64,000 bases of DNA from Tubulanus polymorphus (GCF_964204645.1 NC_134031.1:9030501-9094500), one strand, 5' to 3'; counted from the stretch's first letter, positions 34,421-45,996 are shown. Notes: generated by a model from the letters alone, not told the origin. Numbers and translations: made by a program.

Positions 34421-35926
34421 TATGATTATAAGGCTGGTGTTTATTAAAGTAAAGCATATACCCCCAAAACGTCAGCTGTCATTAAGTAAATGTTGTATAA
34501 CTTTTCACTAGGTGAGTCAATCTACGGGTTATATACTTGCAATAATTTGTCATTATCAAATTTGCTGCCTCTAGGAATGATAGGAAAGAATCAGCTGTGT
34601 CATGTTTGCAGCACCCCTGGTTGGACCATGGCAACGCATGTGGTCTTTGTAGTAAGGTGACCATTCTATGGGCTACATGTTGTGAATACCTCTTTAATAT
34701 AAATGTAGTGGTTCAGTGTAAATCTGTCAATCAAAATTCTTAAATTGGTTCGGGTCCAACAGCTTGTAACTTGCAAACTACGCCGCGCATCAACATGGAA
34801 TTTTCAACACAGTACAAGATGCTTATTTTTTTAAAATTTAGTTCAAGTAAATCGGATGACAATTATTAAATTTATCAAGGTCATAACATTTGAAGTGGGG
34901 AAAAACAGCACTATGGCCGGTTTTGATTACGTGAAAACCCTGATCTGGGACGTTGGCCTCCTACTCCGTCAAGCCGATATACACGTGCACATGCTTATTG
35001 TCAAATGCGTATTTTAGTTATTGCAGGTAGGCCTGTACGTGATGTGTACACTGGCTGAACGTTAAATGTTTAAAACAATAATACAAATTTACTGTATATT
35101 TGCCTGCTCTCTCACTACAACACGTACACTGTCGCTGAACAGCAAGGAACTATTGCAGCATGAATACAGATTATCTAAAATCGGAACAAAAAATTTCTTC
35201 CGGAACGGTATAGACCTAAGTTAAAAATTTCCCTGTATTGGATACCAATCTTTAATCAATCTACCCCGTCTTCATTGCCTTTTATTTTATATAGTTCAAC
35301 TTGAACAAGTGACATTTTGAAATGCAGCCATTTCATATTATTGTATAATTGTATAATGTATTTCGTTCCGTACCATAGTTTGTCTGTTTACCTGTGGGAG
35401 GCGGATCACTACTTTTTGCGGATTAATAAATAGGTCTAAAAATTTAGTCTTCAAAATATTTACTGAAGATACACGAAGTTTTACATTAGAATGATCAATG
35501 TATGTATTCTAATCAATAATCAAATAAAGTCATCGGAAATATGCTCATAATATTCTAACTACTGGTTGTAAACTACAGTGCACATGTTTCGATGACGTTT
35601 TGTGTGACTGTTTAACATCTCTCATTCGTAGTGGCTTCTGAAACATTTTTATGGTTCTCATTTATGTCTCGTAACGTCTTAAGAGGGCGCCAAAAATTAA
35701 TTTTTTATCACCAAAATGTTTGGCAAATATGTTGCCTTCTTTTGGTACGGTACCCCTTTCATAACACTTAGGCCTATGGTATCTTTATACCGGGGGTTTT
35801 GATAAGATCACCAAACATCCTGATTTTCTTCTAAGTGCAATACAGTCTACAATTCTCGATAGGTTTCAATGAATCTTTGTGTTAAGATTGGTGAAAATAG
35901 AGCATTTCGGCCATTAAATATGATGA
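34421..35926. other. Intron sequence, nothing recognised
   Basis: No coding pattern, RNA gene or in-window repeat was recognised on either strand. Confidence 0.35.
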
Positions 35927-36262
35927 TCAGAATCAAGATTGTCGACTGGTGGCCATTGTTGTTCGCCAAAATCAGCACTTTTTACACAATATTGAAGTTT
36001 TCAAGGGAAATTTTGAAGCTTCTTCCATCAATTGTCTTGATCTTTTATGTATATTTTTATCTCTGATGGGCCCATCAGCATGAGGAAAATTGGACCGATC
36101 AGACTTTAGATGGCCATCCTGTGACCTTTTTTTGTGCCCAAATAGGTCAATTTTGGCCTAAATACCGAAACATGTTGGTTCCTAATGGTTTGCCATTTTT
36201 ACTGATTGTTGAGCACAGTAATCCACTTCCCAAGTGGGGGTGGTGGCCCTGGACCCCTAGTT
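35927..36262 (+). mobile_element. Helentron-like family A, short internally deleted copy
   Basis: Body words (GGCCATTGTTGTTCGCCAAA, GGGCCCATCAGCATGAG, TTTTTTTGTGCCC) are joined directly to the 3' block CCACTTCCCAAGTGGGGGTGG ... CCCCTAGTT. The tandem core is absent. Confidence 0.65.
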
Positions 36263-36411
36263 TTAGATTTATTTCCACAGTTCTTTCAAGATTTTTTTTG
36301 GAAATACTACAATAGTAAAAAATGATTTTTATCTTTCATTTTTTCCCTGTTTTCTTTTCATTTTAAAATGCATGTGATTGTATGTGATGGGCAAACTTAT
36401 GTTCTTATTTC

Positions 36412-38132
36412 ATACTTTTTGGTTTACCTTTGTCAGCGATATGAGGTTGGCATTGAGCCAATTCATGGTAAAATCGCGGTACGTTTTTTTTGTGAGCATT
36501 TGTTTCATTGGTTCTCGGCTTAAACGACGTATAATCGATGCGATTGAAGACATGGCGAACCTCCGTCGATGTACATGGTCAACTGAGTTAAAATTCTACG
36601 AAAAACTGTTTTTGGCGGGAAAATTCTTAGCTCTCGCGTATAAAATTGCAATGACCTCGATTGGGGGGCATCGTCTCTACCAGGGAATGGGATTGGATGT
36701 TTATGGGATGTACGGGGAATTCCGGCGCTACTAAGATAATTATGGGAAAGCCATAGAATGGCGTACGTTTCATTGGACTAGGTGCCGTATACGTGTGAAT
36801 TTTAAATGCTCATTGCTGGTGAGGATGTAATTATTTCACACATCCGCCATAGGTATTGTTTCATTTTAATACCCGGTGATTGTTTTGATTGACATTGAAG
36901 TGTAAGCGACCATTCACTTACACGAGGCCTCAACCTGTGCGCGCAGAGTGCTACACGACACACACACAAGCTCGTACAGTACACTACTCAAGGTGATGCT
37001 GTAACGCGTGCGCGTTTGACATGAAAATAGGCTGAATAATCGTAGCAGAAGCTGAGCGCTGTGTTTTCTGTTAGATAGAATTTGTAATAAATTGTAATTT
37101 CTTGTGACCTGAAAATATTAAGCAGCAAACTAAAAGTATAGGTCGAGGTCTGAATATTGTAGTCGTAAATTCCAGGATTTAAACCGATCTAATAGCCGAT
37201 TTATTCTGTACCGGTATTTTAACTTCCGCGGCCAACATTGGAAGAGGTTTCCAAGACCCAATATTCAGCCACCCTCTGATATGTGACATTTTATGAATTT
37301 TAGGCCATCCCACATTAATGGTCTATTTGCCGTTACCCGACTGACCCGACTTCAAAGGTACCGAGCCAAAACTTTCTCTCTGGGATTCATTGAAACAAAT
37401 TTTATTTTTGATAAAAACGGCCACCGACCGACCCACTGCCGACTATGAGCTACGAATGTTTGAATTCAGGTGTGCATCGTGTGAAAACATGCCTTGACAT
37501 GTGGCCTAATTTAAGTTTTCCAGGAAACTGGCAGTGTTCCAATAAGCTGCCATTTATTCTCATAGTGACTATATCAAAGCTGGTAACGTAAAACCGCGCA
37601 CATATTCAATGTAGCTCTGGACGATGTTATAATTTTAGAATAATTCTCGAAATCTACGCTTTTAGACAAATTTCCTGTGCACAACGTAGATGATTTTTGC
37701 GATATTGTTTCCATGTAAAAAGGTGATAAATTTGTTTTTTTTTGCCCAAAAATTTAGCAAAAAAAAATATTTCTTACCTATCGACTCGTCCTGAAAAGTT
37801 GAGTCGGTGTTACGGCAAACAGACAACTATTTTGGGATGGCCTTATTTGAATATTTTTTTCATATTGTGAGACATATTATTTTTTGAAAATATAAAATAG
37901 TTTCCCTGCCGCGCCTACCTGTACCCTACAAAATTTTGGACGTGGACCGTAACCAAATGTATATCTTTGGTCTCATTTGACTACAAAATAATTCTTTAAG
38001 AAAGATAAAATACAATATAAACTTGTGGAACTTTGAAGTCACGAATTAAAAAGATTTTTCAAGCAATGCCCTTACTCCAAACAACCTCTAGCTTTCAAGG
38101 TAAACCACACTTTGCCCATGGGCAATTTATTT
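36412..38132 (+). mobile_element. Family B repeat, copy 3, carrying MITE K
   Basis: It starts CTTTTTGGTTTACCTTTGTC and ends AAGGTAAACCACACTTTGCC...GGGCAATTTATTT. It is collinear with copies 1 and 2 except for the 540-bp MITE K insertion. Open frames of 118 and 60 residues within it are not conserved in the other copies and are not called. Confidence 0.7.
37303..37842. mobile_element. MITE K, 540 bp, TTA target duplication
   Basis: It begins GGCCATCCCACATTAATGG then TCTATTTGCCGT, and ends ACGGCAAACAGACA...TTTTGGGATGGCC: inverted ends of about 30 bp with a few mismatches. TTA at 37300-37302 is repeated at 37843-37845. Family B copies 1 and 2 read GAATTTTATTTGAAT with a single TTA at this point, an exact empty site. 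A 3-bp TTA duplication is typical of PIF/Harbinger-type MITEs, but the termini differ from the Harbinger element at 38740. Related copies lie at about 6340-6887 and 54958-55478. Confidence 0.8.
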
Positions 38133-38251
38133 CCATTTGCCCTTGCATTATATTCTGAAAAAAATGTACTTCAAATTTTTACAAAGTCCATAGGTGTGCT
38201 TTATTTGTTGCTCTGTTTAACGTGAATTTTCTTTTTGTATTCTCTCTACAG

Positions 38252-38278
38252 TCTTCGGTGAAGCGTTCCATGCTTAAG
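38252..38278 (+). CDS. Unrecognised host protein, 27-base microexon (exon 5 of 11)
   Basis: A very strong acceptor (TTTTTGTATTCTCTCTACAG) is followed by nine codons reading SSVKRSMLK and the donor AAG|GTACTC. Phase is 0 at both ends, matching exon 4 and exon 6. It could be skipped without changing the frame. It sits between two large repeat blocks (MITE K/family B and Harbinger). The support is splice signals and phase only, because nine codons carry little coding signal. Confidence 0.5.
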
Positions 38279-39002
38279 GTACTCTACTGCATACGAGTTC
38301 AACAAATAACCAATTTTGAATTAACTTTATTTATATCATTCAGGAAACTGTTAACATTTAATATCAATATTATTTTGTAAAAAATATTCAAACAGTAGTC
38401 GATTATGACTGTCCCATCACTATAAAACTTTCCTGTTTGGTCATGTAACACTGTCCTCTATGGCGGTAACAAGATATGTGAGATCTGGCCTTTCCCTTAT
38501 AGAGTGTCACTAGATATGTATGTGTGATGTGCGTATGGTTGCGAGAATGTGAGTGTATGTGCAAAGGGATTTTAGACTAGGATAAGCCTTTTTGGCTTTC
38601 TTTAATTCCTCGCACAAATTATTGTTGCACTGACTATACATTATATAACATATATCATGTTCTGTTATATTCTCTGTACCGATTATTTATGCAAATATAT
38701 CAAAACTATGCACTCAATGTACCTGTTTGTTGACAACAGGGCCCGGTTTCACGAACGGGGATTAACATTTGATTCGAATTAGGTAATAATTCGAATCAAA
38801 AATGCTTAATTCGAATTAGTTAATTCGATGATTAAATCTGTTTCACGAACGCGAATTAGCGAAAAATTAACTAATTCGAATTATCTCCGAAGTTAATTCA
38901 GAATTAGCTACCCATAATGCATCATTCCTAGTAATACATTGTCGAAAAAAGGAGAGCGCGGATCTCAAGCATTAGCAAAATTTCACTCGAGAGGAGAAGA
39001 AC

Positions 39003-41404
39003 ATGATATTAGACCTAGTCAAAAACAATTACATAAGTAAACAAAAGAAATGGAGCGAAATTGCAAGATCCGTCTCTAGTTTAGGAGTCGCCACGAGAAG
39101 TGGCCCTGAAGTAAAAATTTGTTGGAAGAACTGTCAGAAAAAGGCGAAACAAGAGAAGATGACCATGAAAAACGTAGCCGCAAAAACCGGTGGTGGGCCA
39201 CCTCCAAAATCGTTGGACGAGGCAACTTCGACGATAGTCGAATTTTTTGATGGAGCGCCAAATTGGGATGGGATATCAGCTGTCGACCCAATCGAAAGTA
39301 ATGGTAGGTCAACACGTTAAGACAATAGCTTCAATTCATATCTCCGACCTTGGAACTTTATTTATTTTGTTATAATTTTTAGCCCACTTGGGACTTTAGT
39401 CCCAGCGGGCTATTGCGTTCACTTTTCGTCCGTCGTCCGTCGTAGCGTTCATCCGTCCGTAGACGGAATCCAGTTATTTTGGGAAGTTTTGAAGACGCTT
39501 CAAGGTAATGTCTTGATATTTGGGTTACGCATGTATCTACCCTAGACACATCTTTAGCCCAAAAACTGGCCCTATCAGATTCAAGATGGCTGACTGGCAG
39601 CCATTGTTGTTCGTCAAAATCAGCACTTTTTACACATTTTTGAACATTTTGAGGGAAATTTTGAAGACGCTTCGATCAATTACCTTGATCTTTCGGATAT
39701 ATGTATATTCCCCCAGGGCCCATCAGCATAACAAAAATTGGGACGATCGGACTGAAGATGGCCGTCCTATGACCTTTTTAGTGCCCAAAAATGTTAATTT
39801 CGGTCCGAATTCTGAGTCCTGTAGCTTCCTACTGGTTTTTCATTTCTCATTGCATTTTGTGATGGGTATTCTTTGGAAAGGGATGTTTTATACCTGACAC
39901 AGGTATTTTTCATCAGCCAATTATGACGCAATTGGCGGCCATCTTGGTGTCACCAGTACTCATTCGTAAGTGAGAAAAAGTTTTTCCACATTATATTGAT
40001 ACCTAAGCGTATTTTGTTACCACAATCATTTAGAAAGTTGTAGCTCATTACGTGTTCTATGATTGTGGTGAGTTTCAAGGTCATTGGATTTTGAATATGG
40101 CCACCAGGGGGCGTTGAATAACGCACTATCTTAGCTTTTCTATATTATATTCGTACCTATGCATATTTTGTAACCACAATCAATTGGAAAGTTGTAGCTC
40201 ATGACATCATCTATGATTGTTGCAAGTGTTAAGGACATTGGTTATTCTCTATGGTCACCAGGGGGCGTTGTATAGTAGAATAACTTAATATTTCCTTATT
40301 ATATTGGTACCTAGGCATATTTTGTTACCATGATCAATTGCAAAGTTGTAGTTCATGACATGTTTTATGAATGTGGTAAGTTTCGAGGTCATTGGGTTTT
40401 GAATATTGCGACCAGGGGGCGTTAAATAGTAGAATAACTTAGTATTTCCATATTAAATTGGTAACGAGGCATATTTTGTTATCACAATCAATTACAAAAT
40501 CGAAGCTGCTGACATGTTCTATGATTGTGGTGAGTTTCAAGGTCATTGGTTTTTGTATATGGTCACCAGGGGGCGTTGAATATTGAAATTGTTAGATTGT
40601 TGAGCATTTGGAACCACTTCCTAAGTGGGCATGGTGTCCCTGGACCCCTAGTTATTTTTCGATTCGCGTTTTGTTTGTGTATGTCTGCTAACTTCCAGGA
40701 ATATTTGAGCATTCTATTATTTCGCGGATGGGTGTGATAGGTTCCGTGGCTTTTAGATGCAACCTATCCCCCCTTCTTCAAATCATGTCTTTAGTTCACG
40801 TCGAAAATTTGTTATTTTTTAAATGACTCACCTCGATTTGTGCACTATCACTTTGAACAAAATGTTTTATGTCTAGCATATAGTATATCATCCTTCAGTA
40901 TCCATATATTCATTCCGAAATTTTGCGGTAAACTTGTTCAGATTGAGCGTTGGGCCAGTCCAATTCTTCAGAGAGCGTGTGCTTGAGCTTGCTAAACACT
41001 TAATCGTAGGCGTTATTGCTCGGCAATTTGATGTTCGAATCCCTTTGATTACATATATTTATTAATTTATTCTATGCACTTTAACACCGGTGCTGTAATT
41101 TACAATTTTTAGGGTTTGATCAGAATGAGATCGAAGAGACTGACGGTCACCAAAATCATCCGCTGAAAGCAGTCTTACAGTACAAAGTTCCACTCATACA
41201 AACACCAGCACTACAACAGCCAACAACACCAAACGTATAACTGCAGCTGACATTAATCATCAGCAATGGTTGAATCTAATCGAAGATAACAAGAGAATCA
41301 AGTTAGCGTGTCAGAAGTTGAACCTCGAAAACATAAAGTTGCAGCTAGAGATTGCTAAATTGCAGAAAGAAACCGGGGTGGGAATTGTAATTCAGGAAGA
41401 GTAA
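39003..41404 (+). pseudogene. Harbinger Myb/SANT-like DNA-binding protein (ORF1), two exons, frame disturbed
   Basis: Exon 1 (39003-39303) encodes about 100 residues with a trihelix/SANT-like pattern: VKNNYISKQKKWSEIARSV ... KICWKNCQKKAKQ. It ends at AATG|GTAGGT. Exon 2 starts at 41113 after TTTTTAG and continues in phase as GFDQNEIEETDG. A frame change near 41145-41160 follows. The protein then resumes with HQQWLNLIEDNKRI, a predicted coiled coil (LNLENIKLQLEIAKLQKE), and stops at 41402-41404. In the Harbinger family this protein partners the transposase and binds element ends. The intron (39304-41112) contains the family A copy. The single frame defect suggests loss of function, unless a missed splice site explains it. 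Confidence 0.65.
39379..40653 (+). mobile_element. Helentron-like family A, full-length copy in Harbinger intron
   Basis: It begins TTTAGCCCACTTGGGACT with the best-preserved 5' double hairpin and CGTCCGTC run. Four core units start near 39994, 40139, 40295 and 40445, each containing a version of GTCACCAGGGGGCGTTGA. It ends GGACCCCTAGTT. Being inside the Harbinger intron, it must be younger than the Harbinger insertion, or have been carried with it. Confidence 0.7.
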
Positions 41405-41509
41405 ACAGGAATTTAATTAATTAAATTAACTTATATACGTTTACGTTTTGAAATATTGTTTGAAGATTTAATTCATATGTTTAAATATATTTAAATAGTT
41501 TTTAGTCAT

Positions 41510-43031
41510 TTATTGCAAGAAATTCTGCTTTTCATTTCTCTCAGTCGAAGTATTCGCTGACGATAAATTCTCTGACGTCTGTCGTGCGTTTGCGGCATCA
41601 ATTACATCATTTTCACCAACTTTGTCATCAAAATTAAAACCCACATCTAAGTCGGGTTCTCCCATCGTTATAGCAATGTTATGAAGAATTGCACATGTTG
41701 TAATAACAGTGCAGGCTTTCCTCGGCGCTAATCGAATTTCACCATGAAGAATATGGAATCGCCTCTTCCAAACTCCAAATGTCCTCTCAATGAGACACCT
41801 AGTCTTCTTGTGCGCAACATTAAACCTTGACCATCAAGATAGGAAAACACACCATTATAAATATACATTTAATTGTATATACTCTAAAATGTTGGATCTC
41901 AAAACCAACCTTTCTTGCCCTCTCGTTGAAGGCGCAAGGTAGAGTGTGACTAGGTACGGTTTACAACCATAACCACTGTCTCCTACAAGCACACCATCTC
42001 TAACAAATCCACGATGATTGGTGTCAAGGTGTCTAAAATTTAATTTCTCATAAGACTAGTATGTCCCTATAAAATTGAATTAGCCTTCAGGCATAGATGA
42101 CATCAACCATGGATCACTTCGATGGCCTACCTGCCAAGTGCAGAGTTGTTGAATATGTTTGCATCATTCGTAGAACCTGGCCAATTGCTAACGATGTTGA
42201 TGAATTTACCTAAATTCCAGAAAGAATTATCCGTTTGATTATTACAACCGGTGAAGTCATTAGTAGTGAAAAGTGTCTTTGAAAAAATATTTGTTTTAAG
42301 AATTCTAAAAAGATTGCAATTGCAAACAATTGCTTTGATATTGCAGTGTCAATTAACCATTAATGTCATTCTAAGTAACGGCTCGTGGCCAGAATGGAAT
42401 AGTCCCTAAAAATTAATATCGTTTTAGCTAGAGCGGAAACACCGCTGTCAGTTTTATAGAAACGTATCAATTTTATGAATAAGACGATTTATTTACCACT
42501 ACTTTTGCATATAGCTTGAATGTTTATCGATGGATACGACTTGCGGTTGATGTACGCAGGGTCATTTTCACTCGGCCTTTGTATGCGGATGTGAGTCCCA
42601 TCTATGCAGCCAATACAACCGGGAAAACCAGCGATTTCAATAAATTCTCTTTTTTGCCGAGTTCGTTCAGCGGCATTAGGCCAGCAAATAAAATCATCCA
42701 TGTGCTCTACTAACGCCGCACACAACCTTTCTACGATCCTCGACACGGATGCCTTTGAAATCCCAAATGTGTCTCCAATTTCATTCATAAATGCCCACGT
42801 CGCTAAGTATCTCAAAGTGACAAGGATTTGGTGGTATGGTGAAATCGCATTTGATCGATGACTATTTCTTTGAATACTTTCTCCAATTAAACGTTCTATA
42901 TATTCAATTGTCATTTGTCTTCCAAATCTATATCTCATTCGCATCTCCTCATCACTAAAATTGTCAACTAATTCGAAACTTTGTCGATTTCTGCGTTCGA
43001 GTCTCGCTCCGAAAAACAGTGCAGCAGCCAT
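41510..43031 (-). CDS. Harbinger transposase, four exons, 350 residues, apparently intact
   Basis: Minus-strand exons are 43031-42497, 42209-42131, 42032-41910 and 41825-41510. All have GT/AG borders and consistent phase, totalling 351 codons including the TAA stop. Order: N-terminal region; helix-turn-helix ([20 protein letters not shown] then [11 protein letters not shown], residues about 70-105); DDE_Tnp_4 catalytic domain with [10 protein letters not shown] (first D), [27 protein letters not shown] (second D) and [15 protein letters not shown] (E). Length equals the family norm (HARBI1-like). It cuts and inserts the element with the ORF1 partner. No stop or frame break was found, so it may be functional. 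The ATG at 43031 begins [14 protein letters not shown]. Confidence 0.85.
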
Positions 43032-43439
43032 TTTCGTAGTAACTAATTAGAATTAGCCGATTTAATCCTGCTCCATGGCAGGATTAGATTTCCGGGTTAA
43101 ACTAATTCGAATTAAAGTTAATTCGCGTTTGTGAAAGGGGCATCGAAAATTAACCTCAAAATTTTAATTCGAATTATGGAATTAATTCGAATTACGGGCT
43201 TAATCCCCGTTCGTGAAACCGGCCCCAGTGATTTGGTCTTCAGAAAATGTTCTTGACATATAGGCCTATTTTATTGATATTTTATTATATCAATTCTCAA
43301 ATGGTAGTCATTAAGTAATCTTAAATAGTCAACAATAGTTTTATAACTTTCGAATCAGATTCAATATAAATTCCTATCCGAAGGGTAAGCATGGTGACCT
43401 CTGCAATTTACATTTCCAGAATTTCTGTAATTATACACA

Positions 43440-43472
43440 CATATAGTGGTCCATATGTATATATATGTATGT

Positions 43473-43504
<32 letters not shown>

Positions 43505-43547
43505 GTATATGCATATGTATATGTATATGTATATATATATGTATATG

Positions 43548-43579
<32 letters not shown>

Positions 43580-43580
43580 A
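43440..43580. repeat. AT/GTAT microsatellite
   Basis: About 120 bp of (TA)n with interspersed GTATATG units, from about 43455 to 43580. Open frames rich in Ile/Tyr/His here are repeat translation and not genes. Confidence 0.9.
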
Positions 43581-43650
43581 GGACCACCAAATCTTTCCAT
43601 TCATTGTAAGTGATGTGACTAGCGTTTTCATGAACTGTTCTATATTTTAG

Positions 43651-43757
43651 CGTCGACATCCATTCCTTCGCAGTCATAGAAGGATGTTATGGTCTCCAAC
43701 TTTAGTAAATTCGGGTACATCGTTGAATATTCAGGCAACACAAGAAGGAGATGAGAC
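43651..43757 (+). CDS. Unrecognised host protein, internal exon 6 of 11
   Basis: The acceptor is TTCTATATTTTAG. The exon starts in phase 0 with a basic stretch [20 protein letters not shown] and ends [10 protein letters not shown] plus two bases at GAGAC|GTTAGT. The donor is weaker than the others but gives the only phase that fits exon 7. Arg/His-rich basic sequence continues the basic microexon 5, so exons 4-6 form a positively charged linker. Confidence 0.65.
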
Positions 43758-44520
43758 GTTAGTTTTTATCAAAAAATTTTTTTCCAACCCTCAACTAGCC
43801 AGTATTCAAATCAAAATAGACATTCGATTTGTATCTTATCTATTGCAAATGAATAATTATCCAGTTAGTGTATAAAAGCACAATGCAATTTGTTTTTGAT
43901 GTATGTTCTGGTATGCTGGACAGGAGCAAAGGGGTCAAAATCAAATTGATTTTATTTTTCATGATGAAAATCAGAAAAACAAACCCTTTTTTTATTAAGA
44001 TTTGAATTAATTTGACAGATTTGAATTATCTCCCTGATCTAGCACATGCTACGGTACAGCCTAGAAGAAACTTAACTCCCTTTTTTGTTTGTGTTTAGTT
44101 TTATATTGTTCAAACTGCGTTCTGTAATTCGTTTTCCTTTAGTGCCGAACGCGTTCATCACTCGTTAGGGATGAATATCCGTTTCAGAATTACGCGTTTC
44201 ACGCTCCTATTCGGTGTTTATAATGTACTCTATGTATATTACCATATAGTCATCCAAATACAAGAAGTTGCACTCGAAAAGAAGGGAGCTGCTATTATTT
44301 GTTTGTGCATTCAATGTGCGCACGCCAGATGCGTTGAATTTGAACCACGGTAGTAACTAGGTTTGATTCGCGTTTCTATTTCATTTAATCAAAAATGAAA
44401 AACGAAAACGCAACGCGTTAGGAGTTATGTTACTTCTAGGCTGTACCGTATTTAGTGCTCTGAATGTAATCATGCACATGATTAAATCTCTCATTCAATT
44501 TCTAATTATTTTTACTTCAG

Positions 44521-44586
44521 TTATGTTAATTTATTGGATCTTCCTCGTGATGTTCTCCGTGCTGTCTTGGACCAACTTGCCTATGT
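44521..44586 (+). CDS. Unrecognised host protein, internal exon 7 of 11
   Basis: The acceptor is TTTTTACTTCAG and the donor TATGT|GTAAGT, a consensus donor. The 66 bases read TYVNLLDLPRDVLRAVLDQL then AY in the predicted phase. This is an amphipathic helix-like segment that continues into exon 8 (VDELTTENVQQALLKVVPSL). The pair looks like the helical core of the protein. Confidence 0.75.
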
Positions 44587-44689
44587 GTAAGTACCATAAA
44601 TACAATTTATTCGTGGAACCATTTACGGATTATTTGGAGATCATAGATGTTGTCAGAAATGTTGCTAAGGGGATTTGAATTCCTTAGAA

Positions 44690-45279
44690 ATGCAAATATA
44701 ACAGCTGCAATCAAAGAAGTATCGGAGTACATAGCGTTAACCAAATTTCAACGTTTTAGGTATAATACAGTATAACCTCTCTAAAGTGAATGCTTGGGGT
44801 TCCGGAAAAAATGTTCACTATAGAGAGCTGTTCACTAAATAGAGGTAGCACATATTTGCATCACGCCACCTACCAGCAGTTTGAGTAACTACTCCCAATA
44901 TGAAGCATTAATCCAAAACCAAGTAAAACACACAGACTTAATTACTTTTTTTTGACTTGTAGAACCAATATCTTTCAGAACTTGTAACTTTTCTTTCAGA
45001 GTAAGAATCTTTCGCTTAGGTGCCATACTGGCATATGAAAAATTCCCATCATATAGCTTTATTTATATGCCATGGAGCAAACTAATATTCAGTTAGGCCT
45101 ATGCAAATCCTTTTGATGCAAGAAAAATTAGTCAACACATAGCTAATGCACGCATCTAACAGACACATTGGAAGCAAACATTGGTTGGCTAGGCCTGACC
45201 ATGATTATTGTAGGTAAAATTGCCCAGGTTCCACATGTGAAAGTGAAAAAAAAATCGTTGATAGATGAAATATTGGGGC
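44690..45279. other. Intron sequence, nothing recognised
   Basis: AT-rich sequence with no coding, RNA or repeat signal recognised. Confidence 0.35.
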
Positions 45280-45545
45280 GGCCTATTTTCTCTGTGTGTG
45301 AACCTCTGTGAAGTGTGTTAGAGAAAGCCTCCACCACCAAGCGCCAATGGGGTGTAAAGCAGGTAAGGTCGATATCGTCCTTAGTACTCTGATTCCACTG
45401 GGTGAGAGTTCTAGGAAAGAATGAAGATTTGAATTCATCGGAATTCGTACTGAATGCTCTGAATTTGGTACTGTTGTAGATCTTGTCAAAATGTGCCCTG
45501 GTTTGAGGTTCTCCTAGTCCTACTGATACAGCGACTGTTCCGGAA
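45280..45545 (-). pseudogene. LINE reverse transcriptase C-terminal relic
   Basis: The minus strand reads RFRNSRCISRTRRTSNQG, then in a second frame KIYNSTKFRAFSTNSDEFKS and SFFPRTLTQWNQSTKDDIDL. The SFFPRTxxxWN motif is a hallmark of the extreme C-terminus of several LINE pol proteins (jockey/CR1/Rex group). The piece is short, frame-broken and 5'-truncated. Confidence 0.65.
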
Positions 45546-45970
45546 ACGATCTCAGTCTTAGATTCCTTCGTCGGGATTCTAGGGATGATGAGTCGTATGA
45601 TTATTACATCTAATCATAGAACACATAAGTTCTATGATGTAATGTGTGTTGAGATCGTTTCATTTTTTCATGTGTTGAGATCGTTTCAAAAATTTCCCTG
45701 GAGAATTTCTTGGTTCAAGTGGAGACAGGCTTTTAACTACTTGAAGCACGGATCCCCCCTGTGAAATTCCGCCAAAACACCACGTTGAAAAAGGTGTGTT
45801 TTCATTATTCATAAATAATTTTGAAAAAAGCATCCTGATATTTCCGTTTAATTCAAGTTCCTGCAAAATAATTCATGGAAATGATTTAAAAGCCTGTTCC
45901 TCAAGCATTCGAAGAATGAAATTGATTGAAGCCCAGGTCTTTGAGATCTTTTATAATTTGTGAAGCTGCC

Positions 45971-45996
45971 GCGTCAAGCCCCATGGGGCTCTTGTT
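45971..45996 (+). mobile_element. Helentron-like 3' terminus, unassigned family
   Basis: The perfect palindrome AGCCCCATGGGGCT is directly followed by CTTGTT. This matches the end type of families C, D and I. The sequence upstream matches no other copy in the window. Confidence 0.4.

Larger units (their letters stand above)
38740..43225. mobile_element. PIF/Harbinger DNA transposon, autonomous-type
   Basis: The inverted ends are 26 bp with one mismatch: GGCCCGGTTTCACGAACGGG-GATTAA on the left and the complement of TTAATCCCCGTTCGTGAAACCGGCCC, split at the same point, on the right. CAG flanks both sides (38737-38739 and 43226-43228), as a 3-bp target duplication. Inside are a Myb/SANT-like ORF on plus and a DDE transposase on minus, the convergent pair typical of Harbinger. 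Subterminal AATTCGAATTA words cluster at both ends. Without the nested family A copy, the element is about 3.2 kb. Confidence 0.85.

Noticed and set aside
36378-36734. 118-residue plus-strand frame at the start of family B copy 3
   Set aside because: The other B copies break the frame repeatedly, so it is not a conserved transposase.
39382-39450. CRISPR-like or regulatory array from the CGTCCGTC runs
   Set aside because: This is a eukaryotic repeat, with a short CGTCCGTC run as a fixed part of family A at every copy; there are no spacers.
43408-43677. Open frames of 60-90 residues rich in Ile, Tyr and His on both strands
   Set aside because: They are translations of the TA/GTAT microsatellite.
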